Shown here: positions 43,201 through 54,034 of the stretch, piece after piece
How the letters are laid out: each line of letters starts with the position of its first letter
How positions within the stretch are numbered: the first letter of the stretch is position 1
The notes under the pieces: generated by a model
Seen by the model: the letters and a program-made list of their open reading frames with translations, nothing else
Database searches by the model: none
What the model was told of the DNA's origin: nothing
From: Breoghania sp037026715
GTDB taxonomy: Bacteria; Pseudomonadota; Alphaproteobacteria; Rhizobiales; Stappiaceae
Direction of reading: 5' to 3'
Assembly: GCF_037026715.1 (NCBI RefSeq)
Contig: NZ_JBANCG010000008.1
Location: 186,001-250,000, forward strand
DNA: 64,000 bases
Position numbers and translations under genes: made by a program

Positions 43201-45124
43201 CGAGATGGACATAGACATCCAGACCACGCCCTTCACCGTCGTCGGCGTCGGCGACATGTCGGGCGACGTGTTCGGCAACGGCATGCTGCTGTCCGAACAG
43301 ATCCGGCTCGTCGCCGCCTTCGACCATCGCGACATCTTCATCGATCCCGATCCCGACCCGGCGACAAGCTTTGCCGAGCGCAAGCGCCTGTTCGAGATGG
43401 GCCGATCCTCGTGGCAGGACTACGACGCCACGAAGATCTCCGCCGGCGGCGGCATCTTCTCCCGCCAGGCGAAGTCGATCGACCTTTCTCCGCAAGCCCA
43501 GGCAGCGCTCGGCCTTTCCAAGACGCGCGCGGCGCCCTCGGAGATCATGAGCGCGATCCTGCGGGCAAAGGCCGATCTTCTGTGGTTCGGCGGCATCGGC
43601 ACCTATGTGCGCGCCACAACCGAGACGGACGCGGATGCGGGCGACCGCGCCAACGACGCCATCCGTGTCACGGCGAAGGAATTGAACTGCAAGGTCATCG
43701 GCGAGGGCGCGAACCTCGGCGTCACCCAGAAGGCGCGCATCGAGTACGCCCGCAAGGGCGGGCGCTGCAACTCCGACGCCATCGACAATTCCGCGGGCGT
43801 CAACTCCTCCGACATGGAGGTCAACATCAAGATCGCGCTGGGCGCGGCGGTGCGTTCCGGCCGGCTGACGATCCCGGCCCGCAACGAGCTGCTCGCCTCC
43901 ATGACGGATGAAGTGGCGGAGCTGGTTCTTCGCAACAACTACCTGCAGACGCTGGCGATCTCGCTCTCATCGCTCCGCGGCATGGAGGATTTCGGCTATC
44001 AGGCGCGCATGATGCGCCAGCTTGAATCGCAAGGGCTGCTCGACCGCTCGGTCGAATACCTGCCCGACGATCTGACCCTTGAGGACATGGCCAAGACCGG
44101 CACGCCCCTGACGCGGCCGGAAATCGGCGTGCTGCTCGCCTATGCCAAGCTGACGCTGCACGACGTGCTGCTTAACTCCGGCGTGCCGGACGACGCCTAT
44201 CTCGGCAAGGAGCTTTTCCGCTATTTCCCGCCGGAGATGCAGCAGAACTACCACGAGGAGATCGCCGGCCACCGGCTGCGGCGCGAGATCATCTCCACCA
44301 TGCTGGCGAACTCGATCATCAACCGCGGCGGGCCGACCTTCCTCACCCGCATTGGCGACCAGACCGGCGCGGACGCGGCGCAGATCGCGCAAGCCTTTGC
44401 CGCCGTGCGCGGCGCCTACCGGCTGATCGCGCTCAACGGCGAGATCGACACCCTCGACGCAAAGGTGCCGGGCGAAACGCAGCTGGAGCTTTATTCCGCC
44501 GTGCAGGACCTGGTGCACGACCAGACCGTCTGGTTCCTGCGCGAGATCTCGTTCGAGGAAGGCATCGAGGCGGTGATCGAGCGCTTCCAGGCGGGCATCG
44601 CGCTTCTCTCCCCGCGCCTGCCCGACATCCTGCCCGACGCGCTGCGCACGCGCATCGCCAAACAGGGCCACGAATGGGAACGGGCCGGGGTTCCGGCCTC
44701 GCTCGCCAACCGCATCGCGCGGCTCGGCGTCGACGTGATGATCCCCAACATCATCCTGATCGCCGAGCATGCGGGGCGCGCGCCGGAAGAGGTGGCGCCG
44801 GTGTTCTTCGACGTCTCCTCCACCTTCCGCATCGGCCGCATCGACGCGCTGGCGCAGGATCTTCACATCTCCGACTACTACGACGGCCTGGCGCTCGACC
44901 GCGCCCGCTCAACGCTCGCCGCCGCCCACCGCCGCATCACGGCGGACGTTCTGAAATCGGCCAACGGCAAGATAGACGGCGCAATGGACACCTGGGTCGG
45001 CGCGCGCCGCGAGGACGTCGCCCGCACGACGCGCGCGGTAACCGAGATCACCGAGACGGATACGCTGACGGTCTCGAAATTCTCGGTGGCCGCGAGCCTG
45101 CTTGGGGATCTCGCACGGGGGTGA
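40274..45124 (+). CDS. gdhB: NAD-dependent glutamate dehydrogenase, large (L_180-type)
   Basis: The product is 1616 residues, the size of the large GdhB/L_180 enzymes first described from Streptomyces, Pseudomonas and Caulobacter. The catalytic region around residues 820-1000 contains RGGLRWSDRPQDFRTEVLGL, then the substrate-binding lysine K857 in GAKGGF. The NAD-binding part includes VGVGDMSGDVFGNGML. The N-terminal 700 residues form regulatory ACT-like regions. The enzyme turns glutamate into 2-oxoglutarate and ammonium with NAD+. An AAGGAC ribosome site precedes the ATG. The gene is monocistronic; the repeat at 45230 lies downstream. Confidence 0.96.
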   Translation: MTDPKETRKSQLLDAMRHELSGGVDDDSLARYALALFKHAAAEDIVSYSAGELAAFARASWADFATRTPATPRIRITNPVFDTDATRHHHVTVIEVVNDNMPFLVDSIMGEVQDSGLEVHLMVHPMLNVERDAAGALVSSHAGDKDASSHSIRESIVHIHVARIVSGEVRADLAQRLESVARNVRLAVNDWQPMRERLAEAVEGYRKTPPPGVPKDQLDEAIEFLDWLQDNNFTFLGMRIYRFDGGVETGTLTRESGTGLGVLTDPEVYVLRKGREFVVMTPEIREFLLKPQPLIISKANVKSQVHRRTHMDYIGVKLFEDDGQLAGELRIVGLFAATIYTESVRAIPYLGRKVQRCLDTAGYDPHSHSGRALANILEAYPRDELFQVNDALLLENAEAILQLLERPRIRILPRRDEFDRFVSILAFLPRDRYNTDVRIRIGDYFANVYEGRVSAWYVTYPEGPLVRVHFIIGHYEGTTPDPDREELESAVAGIVRTWADDLHAALDKVYEPEEARAVATRYQDAFQAGYKEAFDASTALADIAIIEALSPERHTAIDFYRRESDGDHRVSLKVYHHETPIPLSARVPMLENMGFRVINERTYRITPAEGQMSYLHDLTLDSRFEAPLDLHDHLLKRLEGLFMAVWSGTAESDGYNALVLSANLGWRDIAMLRALSRYLRQIRVRYSEDYMWGTLGRYPAVAAKLVELFHTRFDPGHSDADASLAAARIEHEITAALDEVSSLDDDRILRHFLAVISAMLRTNFHQPPAQREPGDPDVPVFAFKIDPHRIEGMPQPRPFREIFVYSPRVEGLHLRFGKVARGGLRWSDRPQDFRTEVLGLVKAQQVKNAVIVPVGAKGGFVPKWLPAGGTREEIFAEGTAAYKIFVSTLLDITDNLDGDTVVPPPDVIRHDDEDPYLVVAADKGTATFSDTANAISQAHGFWLGDAFASGGSAGYDHKKMGITARGAWEAVKRHFREMDIDIQTTPFTVVGVGDMSGDVFGNGMLLSEQIRLVAAFDHRDIFIDPDPDPATSFAERKRLFEMGRSSWQDYDATKISAGGGIFSRQAKSIDLSPQAQAALGLSKTRAAPSEIMSAILRAKADLLWFGGIGTYVRATTETDADAGDRANDAIRVTAKELNCKVIGEGANLGVTQKARIEYARKGGRCNSDAIDNSAGVNSSDMEVNIKIALGAAVRSGRLTIPARNELLASMTDEVAELVLRNNYLQTLAISLSSLRGMEDFGYQARMMRQLESQGLLDRSVEYLPDDLTLEDMAKTGTPLTRPEIGVLLAYAKLTLHDVLLNSGVPDDAYLGKELFRYFPPEMQQNYHEEIAGHRLRREIISTMLANSIINRGGPTFLTRIGDQTGADAAQIAQAFAAVRGAYRLIALNGEIDTLDAKVPGETQLELYSAVQDLVHDQTVWFLREISFEEGIEAVIERFQAGIALLSPRLPDILPDALRTRIAKQGHEWERAGVPASLANRIARLGVDVMIPNIILIAEHAGRAPEEVAPVFFDVSSTFRIGRIDALAQDLHISDYYDGLALDRARSTLAAAHRRITADVLKSANGKIDGAMDTWVGARREDVARTTRAVTEITETDTLTVSKFSVAASLLGDLARG

Positions 45125-45229
45125 GGCCCGCCACACGAGCGGGGCGCGGGGCGTGGGCGCCGGGGATACGACCCGGCCTCCCCTCGTCCGGGGCCGGTCC
45201 GGCAATGCGTGGTCAGGCGGGAGCAAGTC

Positions 45230-45364
45230 GCCCATCCTTCGAGACGCGCCCCGAAGGCGCTCCTCAGGATGACGTTGTGTTTGTTGTTGGCCTCCTCGGA
45301 AACATCAACATACTCAACGTCATCCTGAGGAGCGCTCGCAAGAGCGCGTCTCGAAGGATGGGCC
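45230..45364. repeat. Intergenic inverted repeat, family B (paired arms)
   Basis: The left arm has the inner stem GCGCC-CCGAA-GGCGC, and the right arm GCGCTC-GCAA-GAGCGC, each flanked by CATCCTTCGAGAC or its mirror. It fills the 403-bp gap between the glutamate dehydrogenase and MFS genes. Confidence 0.92.
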
Positions 45365-45527
45365 GCGCGCACAAATCCCCGCGTTCCGGTTCCGCCGGGC
45401 GGGAAAATGATCTAGGGCCTATGCCCTTGAGGAATGCTCCACCCGAGCCGTTACGACGGGAGCGCGCACCCTGACGACAGTTCCAGCCAAACGCAGCAGC
45501 GCCTCGCCCGCGGCCCTTGCCTCCTGG

Positions 45528-46862
45528 GTGATGTTCGACTGGGCCGCCCAGCCCTATTTCACGCTGATCACCACCTTCGTCTTCGCGCCCTATTTCGCCG
45601 CCCATCTCGCCGCGACGCCGGCTGAGGGACAAAGCCTGTGGGGCTATGCGACGGGGGCCGCCGGCCTCGTCATCGCGATCGCCTCGCCGGTCTTCGGCGC
45701 GGTGGCGGATGCCGCCGGCCGCCGCAAGCCGTGGATCGCCGCCTTCTCGGTGATGCTGATTTGCGGCGCCGGCGCACTGTGGTTCGCCGTGCCCGGTGCG
45801 CCCGGCGCCATCGCTATTGCACTCGCCGCCTATGCGTTGGCAAGCCTGGGCGCGGAATTCGCCACCGTCTTCACCAATGCCATGATGCCGGATCTCGTCG
45901 GGCCGAAACGCCTCGGCCGGCTTTCCGGCATCGGCTGGGCGACGGGATATCTTGGTGGCTTGTTGAGCCTCGTGGTGGTGCTCGGATTTCTCGCCGCCGA
46001 TGCGCATACCGGGCGGACCCTGCTCGGCCACCTGCCCGCCTTCGGGCTCGATCCCGCCACCTTCGCGGGCGACCGCGCGTCGGGGCCGCTCACCGCGCTG
46101 TGGTATCTCGTCTTCGTGGCGCCGCTCTTCGTCTTCGTGCCCGATACGGCGCGCAGAATGCCCGTCCGCCGTGCCATGGGGCTCGGGGTGACGCGTCTCG
46201 TCTCAAGCCTCGTCCGGGCGCGAAAGGACAGAACCCTGTGGCTGTTCCTCGCCGCCTCCATGGGCTACCGCGATGCGCTGACCGCACTCTTCGCCTTCGG
46301 CGGCATCTATGCCGCCGGCCAGCTCGGCTGGCAGACCATGCAGATCGGCCTGTTCGGCATCCTGCTGACGATCACGGGCACGGCCGGTGCGCTTGCCGGC
46401 GGCGTTCTCGACGACAGGCTGGGGCCGAAGCCGGTGCTGGTCGGGGCGATGGCGATCCTGATCGGCTGCTGCCTGGCCATCGTCTCCATCGACCGGGACA
46501 CGATCCTCTTCGTCATCGATGTCGCTCCGCCTGAGCCGGGCCGTCTCTTCGCCTCGGCACCGGAAATGCTCTATCTGGTGCTGGGCGGGCTGATCGGAGC
46601 GGCCGCCGGGCCGTTGCAGGCCGCCTCGCGCACGCTGCTCGTCCATCTCGCTCCGCCGGATCGCATCACCGAGACCTTCGGCCTCTACGCCTTCGCCGGC
46701 AAGGCGACGAGCTTCATCGGCCCGGTCTCCGTGGCGCTCGTCACCTCCGTCTCGGGCAGCCAGCGCATCGGCATCTCGGCCATCATCGTGCTGTTCGCGG
46801 CGGGTGCCGTGCTGCTGGCCAAAGTGCCGGCGCGGCGCGCGGCGCAGGACGAGGCTCTTTAA
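45528..46862 (+). CDS. MFS transporter (UMF1/Atg22-like family)
   Basis: The product is at least 444 residues with about 12 membrane helices. The MFDWAAQPYFTLITTFVFAPYF start of helix 1 is characteristic of the UMF1/Atg22 group of major facilitators. The short MFS loop motif appears as GAVADAAGRRKPW between helices 2 and 3. The start is uncertain. GTG at 45528 and ATG at 45531 would begin directly at helix 1, whereas a CTG at 45471 with a GGAG site would add 19 residues ending AALASW, which looks like family sequence. The substrate is unknown. Confidence 0.88.
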   Translation: MMFDWAAQPYFTLITTFVFAPYFAAHLAATPAEGQSLWGYATGAAGLVIAIASPVFGAVADAAGRRKPWIAAFSVMLICGAGALWFAVPGAPGAIAIALAAYALASLGAEFATVFTNAMMPDLVGPKRLGRLSGIGWATGYLGGLLSLVVVLGFLAADAHTGRTLLGHLPAFGLDPATFAGDRASGPLTALWYLVFVAPLFVFVPDTARRMPVRRAMGLGVTRLVSSLVRARKDRTLWLFLAASMGYRDALTALFAFGGIYAAGQLGWQTMQIGLFGILLTITGTAGALAGGVLDDRLGPKPVLVGAMAILIGCCLAIVSIDRDTILFVIDVAPPEPGRLFASAPEMLYLVLGGLIGAAAGPLQAASRTLLVHLAPPDRITETFGLYAFAGKATSFIGPVSVALVTSVSGSQRIGISAIIVLFAAGAVLLAKVPARRAAQDEAL

Positions 46863-46922
46863 TCGAGACGGGAGCGTTTCGGCCGAAGGGGCCGGATGCG
46901 AGATGCGAGATGAAAGCAAGCC

Positions 46923-47053
46923 GCCCATCCTTCGAGACGGCGCTACCGCGCCTCCTCAGGATGACGTTGAGTGTGTTGCTGGTTCAACGGAGGCTTCAAC
47001 ACGGACAACGTCATCCTGAGGAGGCCTGACAAGGCCGTCTCGAAGGATGGGCC
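46923..47053. repeat. Intergenic inverted repeat, family B (paired arms)
   Basis: The left inner stem is GGCGC-TACC-GCGCC and the right one GGCC-TGACAA-GGCC. It fills the 303-bp gap before the small secreted protein gene. Confidence 0.9.
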
Positions 47054-47165
47054 GCAGGCACAAATCCCCCCGATCCGGTTGCCCCCCGAACCACGAAGCG
47101 ATCTAGGCTCTCGCAAAGCGAGTCCTGTTCTTTTCATACTTGTCTTATTTCGGGGGAAGACCGTC

Positions 47166-47435
47166 ATGACCGCACTGTTGCGCATCATTCTTGCCGGCCT
47201 GATCGCCGTTGCTGCCTTGCCGGGCACGCCGGTGGAAGCCGCGAAGCTTTCCAAGGCCGAACAGCGCGCGTCGTGCGAGAAGGCGAAGAAGGCCGGCAAC
47301 TACGACACGCCGGACGGACGCGCCGTGGCCAAGGTCCGGTGCAATCCGAACCTGCCCTTTCACAATACCTTCTGGAAGGAACGCGCCCGCCAGTATGAAT
47401 GCCTGCGCAAGACGGGCGCGCTGTGCAAGCGATAG
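47166..47435 (+). CDS. small secreted cysteine-containing protein
   Basis: The product is 89 residues with a signal peptide (MTALLRIILAGLIAVAALPGTPVEA, about 25 residues). The mature 64 residues are basic, with four cysteines in ASCEKAKK, VRCNPNL, YECLRK and ALCKR, which could form two disulfides in the periplasm. A GGGGGAAG ribosome site precedes the ATG. I do not recognise the family. It converges with the chemoreceptor gene, six bases apart. Confidence 0.8.
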   Translation: MTALLRIILAGLIAVAALPGTPVEAAKLSKAEQRASCEKAKKAGNYDTPDGRAVAKVRCNPNLPFHNTFWKERARQYECLRKTGALCKR

Positions 47436-47441
47436 GCAGCC

Positions 47442-49532
47442 TCAGCTCACCGCGCGCACGCCGCCCAGGAAGCCGTCGACCTCATCCTTCAGACGCTTCG
47501 CCTCGTCCTGCAGTACATGGGCGACGGAGCCGACCTGACGGGCGGCGGAGCCGGTTTCGTTGGCCGATTGCGACACGGTGACGATGCTGCGGGCCACATC
47601 CTGGGTGCCGGTGGCCGCCTCCTGGATGTTGCGGGCGATCTCCTGCGTCGCCTCGCCCTGCTGATCGACCGCGTTCTGGATGGAGGCGGCGATATCGTTC
47701 ATCTTCTCGATCGTATGGGTGATGTTCTCGATCGCTTCCACCGATCCGGCCGTCTCGGTCTGCACCGACTGGATCTGCGTCGCGATTTCTTCCGTCGCCC
47801 GCGCGGTCTGGTTGGCGAGTTCCTTCACTTCCGCGGCCACCACGGCGAAGCCCTTGCCGGCCTCGCCGGCGCGCGCCGCCTCGATGGTGGCATTCAGCGC
47901 CAGCAGGTTGGTCTGCTCGGCCACGTCGTTGATGAGCCGCACCACCTCGGAAATGCGGTTGGCCGCATGGGCGAGACCCTGGATCTTGCCGTTAGTGGTC
48001 TGCGCCTGGCCCACCGCCTCTTCGGCAATGGCCGAGGAGAGCTTCATCTGCCGCCCGATCTCGCCGACGGAGGCCAGCAGTTCTTCCGCAGCCGATGCGA
48101 CCGCCTCGACGTTGGCGGAGGCCTGCTCGGAGGCCGCGGCCACCGCCGCGCTCTGCTGACTCGTTTCATCCGCGCCATGCGAGAGCATGTCGGAGGCGTT
48201 GTTGAGGTCGGACGACTGGCCAAGCACCGTCTGGATCAAGGCGGAGACCTTCTGGTCGAAGGCGTTCGACAGCTGGGCAACCTTGTCCGCCCGCGCGATC
48301 TGCTGGCGGCGCTGCTCTTCCTGCTCGGCGGAAAGCCGCTCGCCTTCCGCCAGCTTGTTGCGGAACACATCCAGCGCACCGGCGATCTCGCCGATCTCGT
48401 CATGCTTCTCCGTGCCGGCCACCGGCTCGTCATACCGACGATCGATCAGCGCCTGGATGCTGTTGAGAACCGAGTTGAGCGGACGCCGCACGACGCGGGT
48501 GCTGACCGCATAGATCGCCAGCCCGACCACCAGCATCAGGCAGAGCCCGACCAGGCCCGTCATGGTCATGATGTTCCACGACGCCTTGCTCAGCGTGGCG
48601 GTGGGAACGGTGACCATCACCGCCATGCGCGAGGCGCCGTCGCCGATCGGTGCGGGCACGATGATACGGCGCACAGCGCTCTGAAGCGTCTTGGAGTAGC
48701 CGACATAGGAATAGGACGTGCCATTCTTGATCGCGGCGAGAACGGCGGCGGAGTGTTCTGCGTCCTCAGGCGAACGCCCTTCCGACCAATCCTTGCCGAG
48801 AAGGGCCGCATCGGGGTGGGAAATCCACTTGCCTTCGTGGGAAAGCAGGTAGACTGCGCCCGTGCCAAGCGGCTTCAACGCGTTGAGGCTCTGGGAAAGC
48901 GGCGTCAGCATCAGGTCGACGCCGGCGACGCCGATGATCTTGTTACTGTCGCGCAGCGGAACGGCGAAGGAAACACCCACAACCGTCTTGCCGCCGGCCT
49001 CCCAGCTGTAAGGCTCGGTGACAAACGGCTTGCCCGTTCTGGCCGGCACATAATACCAGCCGTCCTCCGCCCCCAGATCGATGATCGGACGATAGCCAAG
49101 CTTGCCTTCCCCATCCCGGTAGAAATAGGGGCTCCACTTGCCGTCCCAGGTCGTCTTGTCGTCCTTGAATTCCGCGTCGCGTCCATCAAGCTGATTGTCG
49201 ACGATGGTGCCCCAGGCACCTGAAAGCTGCGGGTTCTGCTCGGCCACCTGCTTCACCGCGGCGGTCCATCCGGCCCGGTCGGTGACACCGTTGCTCCGCA
49301 TGCCGGTGAGCGAAGCCGCCATCGCCTTGGCAACCGAGAGGCCATTTTCCAGCGTTCGGCGAACCATCTGCGCCTGTTCCCGGGCAACCGCCTCAGCCTG
49401 CTGCGTCGCCAGATCCCGGGTGACGGTTGAGGCCTGCCAACCGATGATGCCAATGCCGATCAACAGCACGACGGCAAGGGCTGCGACACTGGTGACGACA
49501 AGCTTTGTCGCGACACTCGACTTCTGGAACAT
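47442..49532 (-). CDS. methyl-accepting chemotaxis protein with periplasmic dCache-type sensor
   Basis: The product is 696 residues from the ATG at 49532. TM1 is at about 10-32, a double-Cache-like periplasmic domain covers 40-300 (WSPYFYRDGEGKLGYRPIID and DGWYYVPARTGKPFVTEPY segments), and TM2 is at about 310-332. A HAMP region follows, and then the signalling domain from about 430 with the EAARAGEAGKGFAVVAAEVKELANQ tip. It detects a small molecule outside the cell and signals to CheA; the ligand is unknown. A TTG one codon upstream is a poorer start. The 390-bp upstream gap is AT-rich. Confidence 0.95.
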   Translation of the reverse strand: MFQKSSVATKLVVTSVAALAVVLLIGIGIIGWQASTVTRDLATQQAEAVAREQAQMVRRTLENGLSVAKAMAASLTGMRSNGVTDRAGWTAAVKQVAEQNPQLSGAWGTIVDNQLDGRDAEFKDDKTTWDGKWSPYFYRDGEGKLGYRPIIDLGAEDGWYYVPARTGKPFVTEPYSWEAGGKTVVGVSFAVPLRDSNKIIGVAGVDLMLTPLSQSLNALKPLGTGAVYLLSHEGKWISHPDAALLGKDWSEGRSPEDAEHSAAVLAAIKNGTSYSYVGYSKTLQSAVRRIIVPAPIGDGASRMAVMVTVPTATLSKASWNIMTMTGLVGLCLMLVVGLAIYAVSTRVVRRPLNSVLNSIQALIDRRYDEPVAGTEKHDEIGEIAGALDVFRNKLAEGERLSAEQEEQRRQQIARADKVAQLSNAFDQKVSALIQTVLGQSSDLNNASDMLSHGADETSQQSAAVAAASEQASANVEAVASAAEELLASVGEIGRQMKLSSAIAEEAVGQAQTTNGKIQGLAHAANRISEVVRLINDVAEQTNLLALNATIEAARAGEAGKGFAVVAAEVKELANQTARATEEIATQIQSVQTETAGSVEAIENITHTIEKMNDIAASIQNAVDQQGEATQEIARNIQEAATGTQDVARSIVTVSQSANETGSAARQVGSVAHVLQDEAKRLKDEVDGFLGGVRAVS

Positions 49533-49813
49533 CAATCGACTCCGGAATACCCTGAGAACAAGGGAGAGTTTGGAGTTACGATATTTAGCAATACACTCTT
49601 TCAGATTTATGAATGTGTCCTGTCATCTAGCTGCTCGATAGTTATATTGGTATTTTTACTTATTATCACGCACCCAAAAGTAACGTAACGGTATTTTTCT
49701 AAAATATTCATTTACTCAAAAATGGAGGGAATACTTAATCCCGCCCCACGGCCTGGCATGCGGACGCGCATGGGTGGATCATCGTCACCGGCAATCCCGG
49801 AGCGACGCGCGGG

Positions 49814-49862
49814 AAAAAAACGCACAACTCCCCGCCCAGGACATGACAGCCGGAGCGGGGAG
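49814..49862 (-). terminator. Terminator of purH
   Basis: On the minus strand CTCCCCGC...GCGGGGAG pairs and is followed by TTGTGCG and seven Ts, about 60 bp after the purH stop. The upstream part of the gap (49560-49720) is AT-rich and probably contains the chemoreceptor promoter. Confidence 0.85.
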
Positions 49863-49922
49863 CGTTGCGTCTCAATACGTTGAGAACATGGTCTTTTTGG
49901 CGATACCGGGGGCTTTTTCCGT

Positions 49923-51539
<1,617 letters not shown>

Positions 51540-51685
51540 GGGATGAAGCCTCGTGGGGGAGTGCGGTTTGGGAAAAGGAATGGCCGCGCTCTAGCACGAA
51601 TGGGCCGACACCGGAAGGTGGCTTTGCCGGCTTTGCGAGGAATGGAGGGGTGGCGAGAGAAACCGGGGGGAAATGGAGGAGGGAT

Positions 51686-51882
51686 GGAGCGGCTTCGCCG
51701 CACTGATTTCTGGATTCCGGATCGGCGTTCGGCTGCGCCTCACTTGTCCGGAATGAGGGCGAGCGGTGCTCGCCCGGGCTTGTGCCCTCAACTCGCCACT
51801 TGCTCCTCATTCCGTGCGGTCTGCGGCGAAAGCCGCATGGCCAGACCCGGAACCCAGCGCGAAAAGCGCGGCGAAGCCGCTC
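51686..51882. repeat. Long intergenic inverted repeat, family E copy 2
   Basis: The ends GGAGCGGCTTCGCCGC and GCGGCGAAGCCGCTCC mirror each other. The internal CGGATCGGCGTTCGGCTGCG-type block and the TTGTCCGGAATGAGGGCGAG block are also symmetrically placed. It fills most of the gap between the heparinase and purH genes. Confidence 0.88.
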
Positions 51883-51902
51883 CGCATCCCTTCACCAGCA
51901 CC

Positions 51903-53657
51903 CTAGATCAGCGTCTCCACCGGCTCCTCGTCCCCCTGCCCGCGTCGCCGTTGCCGTTTCGCGGTGGCCGTCCGGCGGAAGACCCAGGAGACCTCGCGGC
52001 GATGGCGCAGGCGTTCGTGGACGACGATCTGCTCGGTGTGGCGGTGGCCGTGCACGTCGGAGAGGTAGATCGATTCCTCAAGCGACACCTGTGCGTCAGG
52101 CGCGGTGAACTCCCACGCCTCGCCATCGGCGCACATCAGGAGCACCGCACCGCCTCCGCGCACCAGGCTCGCCTTGATGCCCGGATGCAGGTGGAAGCGC
52201 ACCACGTAGCGGTCATGGTCGCCGACGGGAAGCGTGCCGGTCGGCTCCAGCATGTCGCGTCCCTCCAGCACCGAGCCGTCGCGCGAAAGTCGGATGGTGC
52301 GATCGTGGCGCACGCGCTGGGGCGCGTAGCCGTTGTGGCTCGCGGCGATGTGGATACCGGCATCGTCCTCCTCGCGTGAGACCGGCACCTGCGTCGGCCC
52401 GGCGACGATCAGAGACCCCAGCCAGCGCGTCAGCTGGTGGCCGGCCATGAAGCGGCAGGAGGAGGTGGAATTGTATTCGAGCGTCGAATGGGCGGCGGTG
52501 GAACGCGCCACCTTGCGCCATGTCTCGTGGCCCTTGCCCGAAACCCCGCAATTGACCACGATCCGGTTGCGGCCCGACGACATCTCGAAACTCAGGCAAC
52601 CGGCGTGGGCATACTGGCTCAGCATCGGCGGCGGCGGGCGGCCGGTGTCCATCACCACCAGCGTGTCCTCGGCAACGAGCCGCTGATAGCCGGAATGGGC
52701 CGCATCGGAGGGCGGCGTTCCGCGTGCGTCGTCGTAGGCGAGCACGGTGGCGACAAGATCGCCCGAGGTCGCGCCCATTCCGTTGAAATGGGCGAACGAG
52801 CCGTCGCCCATGCGGAAGAAGCGGATCATCGGCATCATCCGGTCGACCGCGTCCATCATCGCCTGGCTCGGCGGCAGCCCCTGGCTGGTGAAGGCCTGGC
52901 GGATGGGCAGCAGGTCGGCGAGGATTTCCAGAACCGCGCCGGGGTTGCGCGAGATATGGCCGCCATCGGGCAGGATCTGGCGTGTCAGCTCCAGATCGAG
53001 CCGCTTCAGCGACATGCGGGCGAACCGGCCCTGCCCCGACATGGAGATGGAGGCCGCCGCGATCGCCATGGTGGCGAGCAGGCGCGGCAGGCCGTCGGGC
53101 GCCTCGTTCACGGTCTTGCGCAGGAAGCGGACCTGCCGGGCGAGCGACTTCAGGAACCGGCGGTAGAAGTCGCGGTCGCAGTTCTCCAGCAGAAGCGGCG
53201 ATTGCGACAGCCACGAGAGCACCCGGCGCGCGACTACGCCCGGCTCCCAGGCAAAGCCGTGGCGCCGGCCGACGAGACGGATCCATTCGTCGATGAGCGC
53301 GCGCGCGTTGGAGCGCGCCATCGCCGTTTCGGCGGCGCGCAGGTGGCGCAGCCAGCCGAAGCCGTGCAGCGCGCGGGCCCAGTCGGGCGACGGCGGATTG
53401 ATCTCGAACGGCGACTGGCCGCCGGCTTCAACAAAATGCCCGGAAAAGACGAATCGCCCGGCATAGATATCGACGGCGATGGTGGGATCGGCGGTGCGCA
53501 GATCCTGCGGCGCGATCAGCAGCCGCGTCGGCACGGCATTGAAGGGCGCGAAGGCGGAAGCCGGCCCCCCGTGCATCCAGCGCAGGGTGGAACGCCAGAC
53601 GTGCGAGGCCACGAGCCGCCAAATCCGTGCCTGATCGGACATGGATTCGAGCGCCAT
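51903..53657 (-). CDS. heparinase II/III family protein
   Basis: The product is 584 residues. The N-terminal part is an alpha-helical toroid-like domain (ARALHGFGWLRHL, WLSQSPLLLENCDRDFY, HISRNPGAVLEILADLLPIRQAF). The C-terminal part is a beta-sandwich (CLSFEMSSGRNRIVVNCG, AHSTLEYNSTSSCRF). This matches the heparinase II/III family of polysaccharide lyases. The natural polysaccharide is unknown. The ATG at 53657 follows AGGAGG; a GTG at 53690 is possible. No polysaccharide cluster adjoins it, and its neighbours are housekeeping genes. Confidence 0.92.
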   Translation of the reverse strand: MALESMSDQARIWRLVASHVWRSTLRWMHGGPASAFAPFNAVPTRLLIAPQDLRTADPTIAVDIYAGRFVFSGHFVEAGGQSPFEINPPSPDWARALHGFGWLRHLRAAETAMARSNARALIDEWIRLVGRRHGFAWEPGVVARRVLSWLSQSPLLLENCDRDFYRRFLKSLARQVRFLRKTVNEAPDGLPRLLATMAIAAASISMSGQGRFARMSLKRLDLELTRQILPDGGHISRNPGAVLEILADLLPIRQAFTSQGLPPSQAMMDAVDRMMPMIRFFRMGDGSFAHFNGMGATSGDLVATVLAYDDARGTPPSDAAHSGYQRLVAEDTLVVMDTGRPPPPMLSQYAHAGCLSFEMSSGRNRIVVNCGVSGKGHETWRKVARSTAAHSTLEYNSTSSCRFMAGHQLTRWLGSLIVAGPTQVPVSREEDDAGIHIAASHNGYAPQRVRHDRTIRLSRDGSVLEGRDMLEPTGTLPVGDHDRYVVRFHLHPGIKASLVRGGGAVLLMCADGEAWEFTAPDAQVSLEESIYLSDVHGHRHTEQIVVHERLRHRREVSWVFRRTATAKRQRRRGQGDEEPVETLI

Positions 53658-53821
53658 CACCGAGCCGCCTCCTGACACATTCTCCACCAAACCGGATATT
53701 CCCTCGAACAGACTTCAGGCGTCGCCACGGCGCCGGTACTGCCGCGCTCGCCCGTCAAACAAGCGCTCCGGATACAGCTCCGGAGCCACTTCCGCCATTG
53801 TGTAAAAGTGAAGTAATCCCA

Positions 53822-53838
53822 TTAAATTATACTTAACC
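53822..53838 (+). promoter_or_regulatory. CtrA-type box TTAA-N7-TTAACC
   Basis: TTAA at 53822-53825, seven bases (ATTATAC), then TTAACC at 53833-53838 matches the CtrA consensus TTAA-N7-TTAAC exactly. It is about 165 bp upstream of the heparinase ATG but in the reverse orientation, which CtrA sites can tolerate. There is no other start codon nearby. Confidence 0.5.
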
Positions 53839-53928
53839 ATAGGTCGCCGCCGCACGCACGGGCGCAAAGGCCGCGCGGTGGCGGCGGAAGGCCATCCCTC
53901 TTGTGCGCAATCCCGCCCCGCGTTTGCT

Positions 53929-54034
53929 TGTCATCCCCGCGCAGGCGGGGATCCAGTAACCACCGGATCCGGCCGCAGCATACAAACCGCCCACGCCTCT
54001 GGAATGCTGGATTCCCGCCTTCGCGGGAATGACA
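53929..54034. repeat. Intergenic inverted repeat, family C copy 3
   Basis: The left arm stem is ATCCCCGC-GCAG-GCGGGGAT, the right ATTCCCGC-CTTC-GCGGGAAT. It lies in the 654-bp gap between rsmB and the heparinase gene; a second copy follows at 54181. Confidence 0.92.

Noticed and set aside
40334..43495. A 1,053-codon minus-strand open frame opposite the glutamate dehydrogenase gene
   Set aside because: It is the antisense of a well-conserved catalytic region and has no domain of its own.
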